Origin: Halopenitus salinus
GTDB lineage: Archaea; Halobacteriota; Halobacteria; Halobacteriales; Haloferacaceae
DNA: 64,000 nucleotides
NCBI RefSeq assembly: GCF_042662125.1
Contig: NZ_JBHSXL010000006.1
Coordinates: 1-64,000 of the forward strand
Direction: 5' to 3'
This document shows positions 16,109 through 25,256 of the stretch, piece after piece; position 1 is the stretch's first letter; every line of letters begins with the position of its first letter. The notes beneath the pieces are model-generated. The model did no database searches and was not told the DNA's origin. It worked only from the letters and a program-made list of their open reading frames with translations. Made by a program: the position numbers and the translations under genes.

Positions 16109-18244
16109 CTACCGCACCGTCTCGCCCGGCTTCGCGTCCCCGTGGGTCGCGAGGAGGTCCGCCTCCTCGCCGGCGGCGAGGACCATCCCGTTCGACTCGA
16201 CGCCGAACAGCTCCGCGCGCTCGAGGTTGGCCAGGACGATCACGGTCCGTCCCTCGATCTCCTCGAGGTCGTGGAGCTGTTTGATCCCGGCGACGATCTG
16301 GCGGGTCTCGACGCCGATGTCGACCTCCAGGCGGGCGAGCTTGTCTGCGCCCTCGATCCCCTCCGCCGAGAGGATCCGCCCGACGCGGAGGTCGAGAGCC
16401 TCGAACTCCTCGAAGCTGATCCGGTCCTCGGCGAGCGGCTCGAGATCGACGCTCACGTCGTCCTCTTCGGACCCTTCGTCCGCCGACACGTTCTCATCAT
16501 CGTCCGTCTCCGTGCCTTCGTCCGTTGCGGCCGCGACCCGTTCCTCGAGCTTCGCGTTCAGCTCCTCGACGCGCTCTTCGGGGATCTTCTCGAAGAGTTC
16601 CGCGGGCTCGTCGAACGATCCGGCGGGCGGTTCCGTCGCCGCCTCGACGGTGACGTCGTGGATCGAACCGTCCTCGCCGAGCTGGCTCCAGAGTCGCTCG
16701 CACTTTTCGGGGGCGATGGGCTCGAAGAGGACGGCGATCGCCTTGGCGATCTGCACGCAGTCGTAGATGACCTGTGCGGCCGCCTCCGGCTCGTCGTCGA
16801 CGAGCGCCCACGGCTCGTTGCGCTGGATGTACTCGTTTCCGAAGCCCGCGAGGCGGGTGACGGCGTCGCCCAGATCGCGGATCGAGTAGTCGTTGACCGC
16901 CGCCGTGACGTCGGCAACCGCCTCGTCGATCGCCGTCTCGACCTCCTCGCTCGGCTCGTCGACGTCGGCCGGCGCGCCGTCGTAGTTTCGGTGGGCGAAG
17001 AGCAGCGAGCGGTAGAGGAAGTTGCCGATCGTGCCCACCAGCTCGTTGTTCACGCGCTCGCGGAACCGCTCCCACGAGAAGTCGACGTCCTGCTGGAAGC
17101 CGCCGTTCGTGGCGAGATAGTAGCGCAGCAGGTCCGGGTGGAACCCCTCCTCGAGGTACTCGTCGGCCCAGACCGCCCGGTCGCGGCTGGTCGAGAAGCC
17201 CTTCCCGCCGAGGGTGACGAACCCGGAGGCCATCACCGCGCGCGGCTCGACGTGGTCGCTCGCGTGCAGCATCGCCGGCCAGAAGATCGTGTGGTGTTGG
17301 ATGATGTCGCGGCCGATCACGTGGACGATCTGGCCGCCGTCGTGGTCGGCGTCGTCCCGCCAGGCGGCCTCCCAGTCGAAGACGTCGGCGCCCGCGCGCT
17401 CCGTGTACTGTTTCGTCGAGGCGATGTACTCGATCGGGGCGTCGACCCAGACGTAGAGGACGAGGTCGTCACCCTCGCCGGCGTCCCCGCCCTCGTCGGC
17501 GTCGGGGTAGTCGATCCCCCAGTCCATGTCCCGGGTGATACACCAGTCCTGCAGCCCCTGTTCGATCCACTCGCGGGGCTGGTTGCGCGCGTTCGAGGTT
17601 CCCTCGAGCCGGTCGAGGAACGCGGAGAGGTAGTCGGCGAACTCCGAGACCTCGAAGAACTTGTGGGTGCGCTCGCGGTACTCGGCGGGGTTGCCCGAGA
17701 TGGTGGAGACCGGGTCCTCGATCTCGCCGGGCTCGAGGTGGCGTTGACACCCCTCGTCGCACTCGTCGCCCCGGGCGTGAGCCCCGCAGTAGGGACAGAT
17801 CCCCTCGACGTATCGGTCGGGGAGGTACTGGTCGTCGATCGGGTCGTAGGCGACCATGATCTCCTTTTCGTAGACGTGGCCGCGCTCGTCGAGGGTCCGG
17901 ACGAGTTCGCGGGTGAGCTCGGTGTTCGTCCCGTCGTGGGTGTGGCCGTAGTTGTCGAACTCGACGTTGAACTTCGGGAACGTCTCGGCGTACCGTTCGT
18001 GCCACTCGAGGGCGAAGTCCTCGGGGGAGACGCCCTCGCGTTCGGCGTTGACGGCGACGGGCGTGCCGTGCATGTCCGAGCCGCTCACGAACGCCGTCTG
18101 CTGGCCGAGTCGTTCGAGTGCGCGGGCGTAGACGTCGCCGCCCACGTAGGTGCGGAGGTGGCCGACGTGCAGGTCGCCGTTGGCGTAGGGCAACCCGCAG
18201 GTCACCACCGCGGGGTCGTCCGTCGGGAAGTCTTCGTGGCTCAT
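16109..18244 (-). CDS. metG: Methionyl-tRNA synthetase
   Basis: Charges initiator and elongator tRNA-Met. The class I signature HIGH appears as GDLHVGHLRTYVGGD near the N-terminus. The zinc knuckle is CPYC followed by CDEGCQRH; the KMSKS loop is the variant GFSTSRDRAVW. Anticodon recognition helices follow, then residues about 605-711 form a C-terminal EMAPII-type tRNA-binding OB domain (LDLRVGRILSAE, ESNGMVLAAG), fused here rather than separate. ATG 18244 (711 residues) is chosen over the longer frame because MSHEDFPTDDPAVVTCGLPYANG is the typical start. An acidic linker rich in Asp/Glu precedes the OB domain. Confidence 0.96.
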   Translation of the reverse strand: MSHEDFPTDDPAVVTCGLPYANGDLHVGHLRTYVGGDVYARALERLGQQTAFVSGSDMHGTPVAVNAEREGVSPEDFALEWHERYAETFPKFNVEFDNYGHTHDGTNTELTRELVRTLDERGHVYEKEIMVAYDPIDDQYLPDRYVEGICPYCGAHARGDECDEGCQRHLEPGEIEDPVSTISGNPAEYRERTHKFFEVSEFADYLSAFLDRLEGTSNARNQPREWIEQGLQDWCITRDMDWGIDYPDADEGGDAGEGDDLVLYVWVDAPIEYIASTKQYTERAGADVFDWEAAWRDDADHDGGQIVHVIGRDIIQHHTIFWPAMLHASDHVEPRAVMASGFVTLGGKGFSTSRDRAVWADEYLEEGFHPDLLRYYLATNGGFQQDVDFSWERFRERVNNELVGTIGNFLYRSLLFAHRNYDGAPADVDEPSEEVETAIDEAVADVTAAVNDYSIRDLGDAVTRLAGFGNEYIQRNEPWALVDDEPEAAAQVIYDCVQIAKAIAVLFEPIAPEKCERLWSQLGEDGSIHDVTVEAATEPPAGSFDEPAELFEKIPEERVEELNAKLEERVAAATDEGTETDDDENVSADEGSEEDDVSVDLEPLAEDRISFEEFEALDLRVGRILSAEGIEGADKLARLEVDIGVETRQIVAGIKQLHDLEEIEGRTVIVLANLERAELFGVESNGMVLAAGEEADLLATHGDAKPGETVR

Positions 18245-18329
18245 GGTGGTCCTCGTCGTCGCTCGTGAGCGTATCCGGGAATCGCGGCCTAAAGCCCGCC
18301 GATCCGTCCCGCCCGGGTTTTTAACACCC

Positions 18330-18412
18330 ACCGACGCCGGGCGTCCGACACCGGACGTTCGACGCCGGTGTCCAACCGCGAACGTTCGACGCCGAACGTC
18401 CGACGCGCGGCA
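18330..18412. repeat. Degenerate short repeats in the metG upstream region
   Basis: Several imperfect copies of a motif close to cgttcgacgccg (clear copies at about 18356-18367 and 18383-18394; related cgtccgacaccg nearby) fill the region between metG and the divergent zinc-ribbon gene. A TATA-like TTAAAAAC on the minus strand around 18322 could serve metG. Confidence 0.45.
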
Positions 18413-18456
18413 GCCGCGCACGAATCCCTAAGTACCACCGGCCCGTGGCGTCGATC

Positions 18457-18897
18457 ATGTGGTCGCCCCGGAATCACCGGGAACGAACGACGGTGGTGTG
18501 TATCGCCTGCGGCGACGCGATCCTCCGATCCGAGGCCCGCGAGTACGACAAGGAGGGCGATCGCTTCGACCGCCGCGGAAAGGAGTTCGAGCATCTCTGC
18601 CGGGAGTGCCACGACGATCTGTGCCACCAGCCGCGCGGCGATCTCGAGTCGCTTCTGTGTGCGATCGGCGCCGGCGAGCTCGACCGCTCGACGTTCCTCG
18701 AGCGGTACGCCGCGGCCGCCGAGTCGGGAGGGACCGGATCGAACGACGCGGGAGGGTTCGATCGGCCGGACGGCGATCGGCTGGACGGGGAGCGACTGGA
18801 TGGCGATCGGTTGGACGGCGATCGATCGGACCCCGATCGACTGGACGGCGATCGGCCGGACCTCGATCGTCGAGACGATCGCGATCGCGGGCGGTGA
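18457..18897 (+). CDS. Zinc-ribbon haloarchaeal protein with DRLDG repeat tail (probably DUF7562)
   Basis: The N-terminal 85 residues carry a zinc-binding pattern CIACGD...LCRECHDDLCHQPRG and a conserved helical end (LDRSTFLERYAAAA). From codon 102 eight consecutive pentads (DRPDG, DRLDG, ERLDG, DRLDG, DRSDP, DRLDG, DRPDL, DRRDD) form a low-complexity tail encoded by a 15-base repeat. ATG 18457 lies about 26 bases after CTAAGTAC, fitting a leaderless start. The zinc domain suggests nucleic-acid or protein binding; no function is known to me. Confidence 0.75.
   Translation: MWSPRNHRERTTVVCIACGDAILRSEAREYDKEGDRFDRRGKEFEHLCRECHDDLCHQPRGDLESLLCAIGAGELDRSTFLERYAAAAESGGTGSNDAGGFDRPDGDRLDGERLDGDRLDGDRSDPDRLDGDRPDLDRRDDRDRGR
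18760..18879 (+). repeat. 15-base minisatellite inside the zinc-ribbon gene, 8 units
   Basis: Eight in-frame 15-base units (consensus gatcggctggacggc) encode the DRLDG-type pentads at the C-terminus of the 18457-18897 gene. Unit identity varies, so the array has drifted rather than expanded very recently. Confidence 0.85.
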
Positions 18898-19005
18898 CCG
18901 GCCTCGGCGTCCGCGAACCGCACCGATACGTCCGCGATCGCGTCCGTACGCCGGTCGTCCCGCGACCCCGACACGCCTTTCTACCCGACACGCATTGTCC
19001 CCGAC

Positions 19006-20307
19006 ATGTCAAGCGACGCGCGATCCGAGTCGGACACCGGCGACGACCAGGGGCCGGTTCGGGTCACGGAGGCGGTGGCCGACCAGCTGGCCGAGAAACG
19101 CGAGGAGCTCTTCGAGGAGTTCGAGATCCGCGACGAGTTCCCCCGGGAGGTGCTCGCGGAGGCCGAGGCCCGAACGGAGGGCGTCGAGGCCGAGATCGAG
19201 GAGGCGGTCGAGGAGCGTCGGGACCTCCGGGATCTGACGACCTGGACCACCGACCCGATCGACGCCCAGGACTTCGACGACGCCATCTCGATCGAACGCG
19301 AGGAGGACGCCTACCGGCTGTGGGTCCACATCGCCGACGTCACCCACTACGTGAACCCGGAGACGTCGATGTGGGAGGAGGCGGTGAAACGGTGCAACAC
19401 GGTCTATCTGCCCGCCTATACGGTCCACATGCTGCCGCCGACCCTCGCCGAGACGGTCTGTTCGCTCGTCCCGAACGAGGACCGGCTCGCACACACCGTC
19501 GAGATGGAGATCGACGACGAGACGCTCTCCTTCGAGGACATCGATATCTACAAGTCGGTCATCAACTCGAACGAGCGGCTCACCTACACGCAGTGTGAGA
19601 ACCGCCTCGAGGACGAGGACGCGCCGTTGCACGACGAGAACGCGCTCGCGTTCGAGCTGGCCGACCGGATGCACGAACAGCGCAAGGCGGACGGCTCGCT
19701 CGTGTTGAACCCCCGCCGCGACCGCGCGCACACGATCATCGAGGAGTCGATGCTGAAGGCCAACAAGGCCGTCACGCACACGCTCATGTGGGACCGCGGC
19801 GTCGAGGCGATGTACCGCGTCCACCCGCAGCCGACGCCGGACCAGTGGAACGACGCGCTCCGGGAGATCCAGGAGCTCGAGTCCGTCTCGATCCCCGGCT
19901 CCTCGTGGGACGACCCCCGGAAGGCGGTCAACGCCGCGCTCGAACAGTCGCCGGATCGACAGCTCAACAAGATCCAGCGGGCCGTCCTCAAGGTGATGCC
20001 GCGCGCGAAGTACATGAACGACCCCTTCGGGGGCCACCACGCGCTCAACTTCGACATCTACGGCCACTTCACCTCGCCCATCCGCCGGCTCTCGGACCTG
20101 ATCAACCACTGGATCGTACACACGAACGACGTTCCGGAGAACCTGATCGAGCTCTGTGATCGCGCCTCGGACAAACAGAAGGATGGCGAGACGGCCGAGC
20201 GCCTCTACAAGCAGTTCATCCAGGAGCTCGGGATCGACGCCTACGCGGTGAACAACCGCGGACTCGAGGTCGTCGAGGACGCGGAGGACGCCGACTACGA
20301 CGTCTGA
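19006..20307 (+). CDS. rnr: RNase R/RNB-family 3'-5' exoribonuclease
   Basis: The RNB catalytic domain dominates: TTDPIDAQDFDDAISI carries the clustered aspartates that bind the two metals. It continues with LWVHIADVTHYV, LPPTLAETVCSLVPNEDRLAHTVEM, and the C-terminal HHALNFDIYGHFTSPIRRLSDLINH signature. The protein is short (433 residues): the cold-shock and S1 domains of bacterial RNase R are absent, leaving a 75-residue helical N-terminus. This compact form is known in haloarchaea, where it is proposed to be the main 3' exonuclease in the absence of an exosome. A TATA-like stretch about 27 bases before ATG 19006 suggests a leaderless mRNA. Confidence 0.92.
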   Translation: MSSDARSESDTGDDQGPVRVTEAVADQLAEKREELFEEFEIRDEFPREVLAEAEARTEGVEAEIEEAVEERRDLRDLTTWTTDPIDAQDFDDAISIEREEDAYRLWVHIADVTHYVNPETSMWEEAVKRCNTVYLPAYTVHMLPPTLAETVCSLVPNEDRLAHTVEMEIDDETLSFEDIDIYKSVINSNERLTYTQCENRLEDEDAPLHDENALAFELADRMHEQRKADGSLVLNPRRDRAHTIIEESMLKANKAVTHTLMWDRGVEAMYRVHPQPTPDQWNDALREIQELESVSIPGSSWDDPRKAVNAALEQSPDRQLNKIQRAVLKVMPRAKYMNDPFGGHHALNFDIYGHFTSPIRRLSDLINHWIVHTNDVPENLIELCDRASDKQKDGETAERLYKQFIQELGIDAYAVNNRGLEVVEDAEDADYDV

Positions 20308-20419
20308 GGCGGTCGGGAGACCGGACGTCGATCGCGGGCACTCGATCCCGGGGGTACCGGGGACGTCGATCACGGAGGTGTCCCGGACACCCGTCCACGT
20401 CCGTCGTGACCGGGTGACG

Positions 20420-20447
20420 CACGAATATACTCGTGGGCAGGTATTAT
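20420..20447 (+). promoter_or_regulatory. Palindromic operator plus TATA box upstream of the NO reductase
   Basis: CACGA (20420-20424) and TCGTG (20431-20435) form a perfect inverted repeat around ATATAC. A TATA-like TATTAT at about 20442-20447 lies 26 bases before ATG 20472. The palindrome thus sits just upstream of the BRE/TATA, the usual place for an archaeal activator. Confidence 0.5.
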
Positions 20448-20471
20448 GGGCTCGCGAGTGGACGCTCCGAC

Positions 20472-22790
20472 ATGGAGCTCACTCGACGAACGATCGCGAA
20501 GGTGCTCGCGGTCGTGTTCGTGTTCAACCTCGTCGTGATGGGTGCCGGGGCGTTCTACTCGGCCCAGCAGGTGCCGCCGATCCCCCAGGAGGTCGTCGGT
20601 CCGGACGGGGACGTGATCGTCACCGACACCCAGGTTCGCGACGGCAAGATCGCCTTCCAGAAGAACGGGCTGATGAACCACGGCTCGATCCTCGGAAACG
20701 GGGCCTACTTCGGACCGGACTACACGGCGGATACCCTGGATCTGAAGGTCGAGTACATGCGGGAGTACTACGCCGAGGAGCGTTACGGGGAGTCCTACGG
20801 GTCCCTCGACGGACCCGACCAGTCGGCCGTCGACCGGATGGTGCGCGACGACCTCGGCGGGACCATCACGGAGGGCCAGGAGACGATCGAGTACTCCACG
20901 GCGGAGGCGTACGCCCACGAACAGGTCACGGAGACCTACGTCGATCGGTACCACGGCGGCGATCTCGATCGCGGCGTTCCCGCCGAGTTCATCGGCTCCG
21001 AGGAGGAGGCACGCGAGTTCGCCGACTTCGCGCTTTGGACGGCGTGGATCTCCCACACCGACCGACCCGGAAGCGACCACAGCTTCACGAACGACTGGCC
21101 GTACAACCCCGACGCCGGGAACGTTCCCACCGGGGCCACGATGATCTGGAGCGTGATCAGCATGGTCCTGCTCGTCGGCGCCGTCGGGATCGGCGTCTGG
21201 CTGTACAAGTCGGTCACGCTCCCGGAGCCGGAGGTGACCGGCATCGAGATCCCGCCGCCGGACGAGATCAACCTCTCGCCGAGCCAGCGCGCGGCGACGC
21301 GATTCATCCCGCTCGCGGGCGCGCTCTTTGCGGTACAGGTCCTCCTCGGCGGGCTGCTCGCCCACTACTACGTCGAACGGCACGCCTTCTTCGGCGTCGA
21401 GGAGGTGTTCGGCGTCGGGATCGTCGAGGCGTTCCCGTTCGCGCTGGCCAAGACGTTCCACCTCGATCTCGGCATCCTGTGGATCGCCTCGCTGTGGCTC
21501 GGCGCGGGGCTGTTCCTCCCGCCGCTTTTGACCGGCCACGAGCCGGACCGCCAGCGGACCTACGTCCACGTCCTGTTGGGCGCGCTGATCGTGGCCGCCG
21601 TCGGCGGGCTCTCCGGGGTCTGGCTCGGCGCGCAGGGGTACATCGACGGCGACCTCTGGTGGATCATCGGCAACGAGGGGCTCGAGTACCTCGAGGTCGG
21701 CCGCCTCTGGCAGGTCGGCCTCCTCGTCGGGTTCGTGTTGTGGACCGGGCTCGTCTGGCGCGGGTTCAAGCCGCTTCTCGATCGCGAGTCGCCCTACGGG
21801 CTCGCACACATGATCATCTACGCGGGCGGATCGATCGGCCTGCTGTTCACCGCCGGGTTCTTCTACACGCCGGAGACCAACATCGTGATGACGGAGTTCT
21901 GGCGGTGGTGGGTCGTCCACATGTGGGTCGAGGGCGCCTTCGAGTTCTTCATCGTCGCCATCGTCGGGCTCACGCTCGTGAGCATGGGCCTGTTGCGCAA
22001 GCGTTCCGCCGAGAAGGCGGTCGCCTTCCAGGCGCTTTTCGTGATGGGCTCCGGCGTCATCGGCGCCTCCCACCACTACTGGTGGGTCGGCCAGCCCGAC
22101 GTGTGGCTCCCGCTCGGAACCGTCTTTTCGACCCTCGAGCTCATCCCGCTCATCCTCATCCTCTTCGAGGCGATGGGCCAGTACCGCGCGCTCGCGACGA
22201 GCGGCGAGTCGTTCCCGTACACGCTGCCGTTCATGTTCATCATCGCGAGCGGCTTCTGGAACTTCCTGGGCGCCGGCGTGCTCGGCTTCTTCATCAACCT
22301 CCCGCTCATCAACTACTACGAACACGGCACGTACCTGACAGTCGGCCACGCCCACGCCGCCATGTTCGGCGCGTTCGGCTTCCTCGCGCTGGGGATGGCG
22401 ACCTACATGCTGCGGATCGCGACGCGGCCTGCCGACTGGACCGAACGTCACCTCCGGTGGGCCTTCTGGCTGTGGAACGTGGGACTCGCCGTGATGGTGT
22501 TCGTCTCCGTGCTCCCGGTCGGGTTCCTCCAGCTCGAGGTGGCGTTCACCGAGGGCTACGCCGCCGCGCGAAGCCTCGCGTTCTACAACCGCGATCTGGT
22601 CCAGGCGCTGTTCTGGGCGCGCCTGCCCGGCGACACGCTCATCATCCTCGGCACGTTCGTGTTCCTCTACGACATGGTGAAAAAGCGCTTCACCCTCCGT
22701 CCGGTCTCGCGACCGACGACCGGATCCGGCACGATCCCCGAGCGGATGATCGACGAGGACGAGGAGCCGGCGGCGCTCGACGACGACTGA
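20472..22790 (+). CDS. norZ: Single-subunit quinol-dependent nitric oxide reductase (NorZ/qNorB)
   Basis: Reduces 2 NO to N2O with quinol electrons in the membrane, the third step of denitrification. The first helix (about 10-30) and a large extracytoplasmic domain (about 35-230) replace the NorC subunit. Twelve or more helices of the heme-copper oxidase fold follow. Likely heme and FeB ligands are in KTFHLDLGILW, WRWWVVHMWVEGAFEFF (Glu conserved in NORs), GASHHYWWVGQ and TVGHAHAAMFGAFGF. At 772 residues it fits the family. ATG 20472 directly precedes the first helix. No other denitrification genes lie in the window; the upstream palindrome suggests anaerobic or NO-responsive control. Confidence 0.95.
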   Translation: MELTRRTIAKVLAVVFVFNLVVMGAGAFYSAQQVPPIPQEVVGPDGDVIVTDTQVRDGKIAFQKNGLMNHGSILGNGAYFGPDYTADTLDLKVEYMREYYAEERYGESYGSLDGPDQSAVDRMVRDDLGGTITEGQETIEYSTAEAYAHEQVTETYVDRYHGGDLDRGVPAEFIGSEEEAREFADFALWTAWISHTDRPGSDHSFTNDWPYNPDAGNVPTGATMIWSVISMVLLVGAVGIGVWLYKSVTLPEPEVTGIEIPPPDEINLSPSQRAATRFIPLAGALFAVQVLLGGLLAHYYVERHAFFGVEEVFGVGIVEAFPFALAKTFHLDLGILWIASLWLGAGLFLPPLLTGHEPDRQRTYVHVLLGALIVAAVGGLSGVWLGAQGYIDGDLWWIIGNEGLEYLEVGRLWQVGLLVGFVLWTGLVWRGFKPLLDRESPYGLAHMIIYAGGSIGLLFTAGFFYTPETNIVMTEFWRWWVVHMWVEGAFEFFIVAIVGLTLVSMGLLRKRSAEKAVAFQALFVMGSGVIGASHHYWWVGQPDVWLPLGTVFSTLELIPLILILFEAMGQYRALATSGESFPYTLPFMFIIASGFWNFLGAGVLGFFINLPLINYYEHGTYLTVGHAHAAMFGAFGFLALGMATYMLRIATRPADWTERHLRWAFWLWNVGLAVMVFVSVLPVGFLQLEVAFTEGYAAARSLAFYNRDLVQALFWARLPGDTLIILGTFVFLYDMVKKRFTLRPVSRPTTGSGTIPERMIDEDEEPAALDDD

Positions 22791-22836
22791 GGCGGCCCAC
22801 CGTCGGGGATCCCGATCGATCCCGTTTTCCTCCGTC

Positions 22837-23838
22837 TCACGCGCGCATGAGGACGTCGAGGTGATGGGCGATCATCGAACACTCGCCGCGCTCGACCTGC
22901 GTCCGTCTGGCCTCGACCCACCGCTTTCGGTCTGCGGGATCGAGGACGTCCGCGGGGAAGTCGGCGAGCGCACCGTCGATCGTTTCGAGGAGTCCGCGAA
23001 GAAAGGTCGCCTCCATCGCCGGGTACTCGCCATTCGTCCCACCACTCGGGTCGCCGCGTCCGTTCTCCCCCACGGTCATGGGTCGAACGACCCAGTCCGC
23101 CCCGCCCGCGTCGAGCACCTCGTAGTCGAACGCCGGCGCGGCCGCGAGGAGATCCAGACCGGCTCGGCTGCTTCCGGGTTGCTCGCGCACCTCGTCCATG
23201 TGTCGGTGGTAGAGCCGCTCGATTCGGTCGTCGAGCGGGTGAGCCGGGGCGAAGCCCGTGGCGCCGGCGTAGGTGCAGGGCGCATACAGGAGCCCGCCGT
23301 CGGCGAGCAGCGACCGGATCCGTGGGAGGACACACTCCAGATCCACGAGGTCGAGAAGCGCCGACGCGATGACCGCGTCCGCCTCGGCCGAGACCTCACG
23401 GAGGTCGGCCACCTCGAGCGAGATCTCGAGCCGGTCGGGATCCCCGGTTCGTTCGGCGGTCGTCGCCACGAACCGGTCGCCGCGCCGGGTGGTCGCGTCA
23501 CGCTGGGCAGCCGCGTCCTCCCGGAAGGCCGTGTCATCCCGCGTGATCTCGTAGCCTCGATCCATGAGATGGCGGGGGACCCGATCCCGAGCGACGGCGA
23601 TCACGTCGGGATCGACGTCGACGGCCCGGTAGCGAACGGAGTCGGGGGTGCCGTCCCAGGCGGCGAACCTGGAGATCATCGATCCGACGCCTGCGCCGAG
23701 TTCGAGGACGCGAACCGGGCCGTCGGACCGGTCCGCACGCTCGCGCAGGGCGGCGAGGAACCGATCCCGAATGCGGCGATTCACCGCCCGGTCGTCGACG
23801 GTGGTCTTCGCCTCGAGGAATTCGGACTTCGAGGTCAC
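22837..23838 (-). CDS. Class I SAM-dependent methyltransferase
   Basis: Motif I is VRVLELGAGVGSMISRFA (about residues 40-57), followed by YRAVDVDPDVIAVARD (acidic loop binding the ribose) and DAVIASALLDLVDLECVLPRI (motifs IV-V). The second half has a large insertion ending EATFLRGLLETIDGAL. GTG 23838 forms a GTGA overlap with the stop of the upstream glycosyltransferase, so the longer frame is rejected. Last gene of the six-gene cluster from 28071 downward. The methyl acceptor is unknown; a pterin, sugar or lipid head group is the contextual guess. 333 residues. Confidence 0.82.
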   Translation of the reverse strand: MTSKSEFLEAKTTVDDRAVNRRIRDRFLAALRERADRSDGPVRVLELGAGVGSMISRFAAWDGTPDSVRYRAVDVDPDVIAVARDRVPRHLMDRGYEITRDDTAFREDAAAQRDATTRRGDRFVATTAERTGDPDRLEISLEVADLREVSAEADAVIASALLDLVDLECVLPRIRSLLADGGLLYAPCTYAGATGFAPAHPLDDRIERLYHRHMDEVREQPGSSRAGLDLLAAAPAFDYEVLDAGGADWVVRPMTVGENGRGDPSGGTNGEYPAMEATFLRGLLETIDGALADFPADVLDPADRKRWVEARRTQVERGECSMIAHHLDVLMRA

Positions 23839-25229
23839 GGGTCGATCGCTCCCTCCACACCTCGGGACGGAGCCCCGTGGGGCTCGATCCGGACGTCGGG
23901 GACCGCGTGGGGATCTGGTACAGCAGCGGACCCCCGACCGTCGACGTTCTCGGTCGCCAACGCGCCGCAAAACGAGCGGAGCGACTCCGTCACGGCGTCC
24001 CACCCGGGTTGGCGGTCGGCGGTCGCGAGGGCGCCGCGGGCGATCTTCGCGAGCAGGTTCCGGTCGGTCGCGAGCCGCGAGAGACGGTCGGCGAGCGCGG
24101 CCGGATCGCCGGGGTCGATCACCAGTCCGTTCACGCCGTCCGCGAGGAACTCGCTCGCGCCGCCGACGGAGCCGGCGACGGGAACGGCCCCGCGCTCCAT
24201 CGCCTCGAGGTGCGCCATGCCGAAGGCCTCATACTGTGACGGGACACAGCAGACGTGCGCCGACTCGAGTTTCCGCACCAGGACGTCGGTCGGAACGGTT
24301 CCGAGGAACTCGACGCGATCGCCGATCCCGAGCGCGTGGGTCCGGGAGAGAGCGTCGTCAGCGTACCCCGGATCCGCCGTTCGATCACCGATCACGGTCA
24401 ACCGCCAGTCGACCGGGGCGTCGCGCGTCTCCTCCAGTTCGTTGTCCCTAGCACCCGTCTCGTGCTGCTCGCCCCGCGAGGGCCCGATCCGTGCGAGCGC
24501 CTCGAGGAGCGTTCGCAGGTCCTTGCGTGGCACGACGGAGCCGACGTAGACGACGCGGAAGGGATCGCCGGCCGTGCGGTCGGCCAACGTGTCCGGAGGG
24601 ACTGCCGCGGCCTCCGCGCGGCCGGCGGGGTGGGCGACGAGCGACGGACGGGGATCAGGCGACGAACAAGACCCGAGCGACGGACGGGGCCCGAGCGCAG
24701 GACAGCAAGTGCGGGCGCGCCGTTCGGTGAACGCGCTGGTTGCGACGACGCCGTCGAGCGAGTCGAGAAACCGCCGTTCGACGGGACGGATCAGCGAGCG
24801 GAATCGCTCCGTCGGATCGTCCGAACGGAGGTGGTGGAGCAGCCCGACCACGGCGTCCGGTCCCTCGATCCGACGGTTATGTCGCCACAGGGCGGGGTGA
24901 CACAGTCCGTCCTCCAGAAGTACGTCGACGTCCCGGTCGAGTCGCGAGCGGAGGCGAGGCGAGTAGGCCGTCGCGACGGCGGCCGGATACCGGCGCCACG
25001 GGAGCGCGATCACCTCGACCGTGTCGCCGCGCTCACGCAGGCGCGAGACGATCTCGCGATCGTAGCGGAATCCGCCGGATGACCCCTCGAGTCCCTCGTA
25101 GACCACGAGAGCGAACGAGAGGGAGCCCGCGATTGAGGGGCCCGACGTCCGGCCGGTCGATCGGGAGCTGTCGGTCCGTATCCGTGAGGGCGACGTGCCG
25201 TCGGTTCCGGGATCGCTACCTGCGTCCAT
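23835..25229 (-). CDS. GT4-type glycosyltransferase
   Basis: A GT-B enzyme. The C-terminal half is clear: FRVVYVGSVVPRKDLRTLLEAL, VEFLGTVPTDVLVRKLESAHVCCVPSQYEAFGMAHLEAMERGAVPVAGSVGGASEFLADG with the Glu of the EX7E motif, and PGDPAALADRL. The N-terminal half starts FALVVYEGLEGSSGGFRYDREIV. Two low-complexity insertions (around SLGSCSSPDPRPSL, with duplicated DNA at about 24640-24700, and around GEQHETGARDNELEE) look recent. Start ATG 25229 includes a non-conserved 35-residue Ser/Arg-rich leader. Four-base overlap with the methyltransferase; 27 bases after the PTPS gene. Acceptor unknown. Confidence 0.85.
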   Translation of the reverse strand: MDAGSDPGTDGTSPSRIRTDSSRSTGRTSGPSIAGSLSFALVVYEGLEGSSGGFRYDREIVSRLRERGDTVEVIALPWRRYPAAVATAYSPRLRSRLDRDVDVLLEDGLCHPALWRHNRRIEGPDAVVGLLHHLRSDDPTERFRSLIRPVERRFLDSLDGVVATSAFTERRARTCCPALGPRPSLGSCSSPDPRPSLVAHPAGRAEAAAVPPDTLADRTAGDPFRVVYVGSVVPRKDLRTLLEALARIGPSRGEQHETGARDNELEETRDAPVDWRLTVIGDRTADPGYADDALSRTHALGIGDRVEFLGTVPTDVLVRKLESAHVCCVPSQYEAFGMAHLEAMERGAVPVAGSVGGASEFLADGVNGLVIDPGDPAALADRLSRLATDRNLLAKIARGALATADRQPGWDAVTESLRSFCGALATENVDGRGSAAVPDPHAVPDVRIEPHGAPSRGVEGAIDP

Positions 25230-25256
25230 GATGGTGGTCGGTGAGGGTCCCGCGGC

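Noticed and set aside
14034..16766. 910-codon plus-strand open frame across the pyruvate kinase gene
   Set aside because: Its translation is low-complexity Arg/Asp/Gly and lies entirely opposite pyk and part of metG, both unmistakable genes.
16142..18268. 708-codon plus-strand frame opposite metG
   Set aside because: Val/Asp/Leu-biased antisense shadow; MetRS motifs are on the minus strand.
20370..22451. 693-codon minus-strand frame opposite the NO reductase
   Set aside because: Composition (Asp/Arg/Glu with repeated Pro/Val) is typical of the antisense frame of a membrane protein gene.
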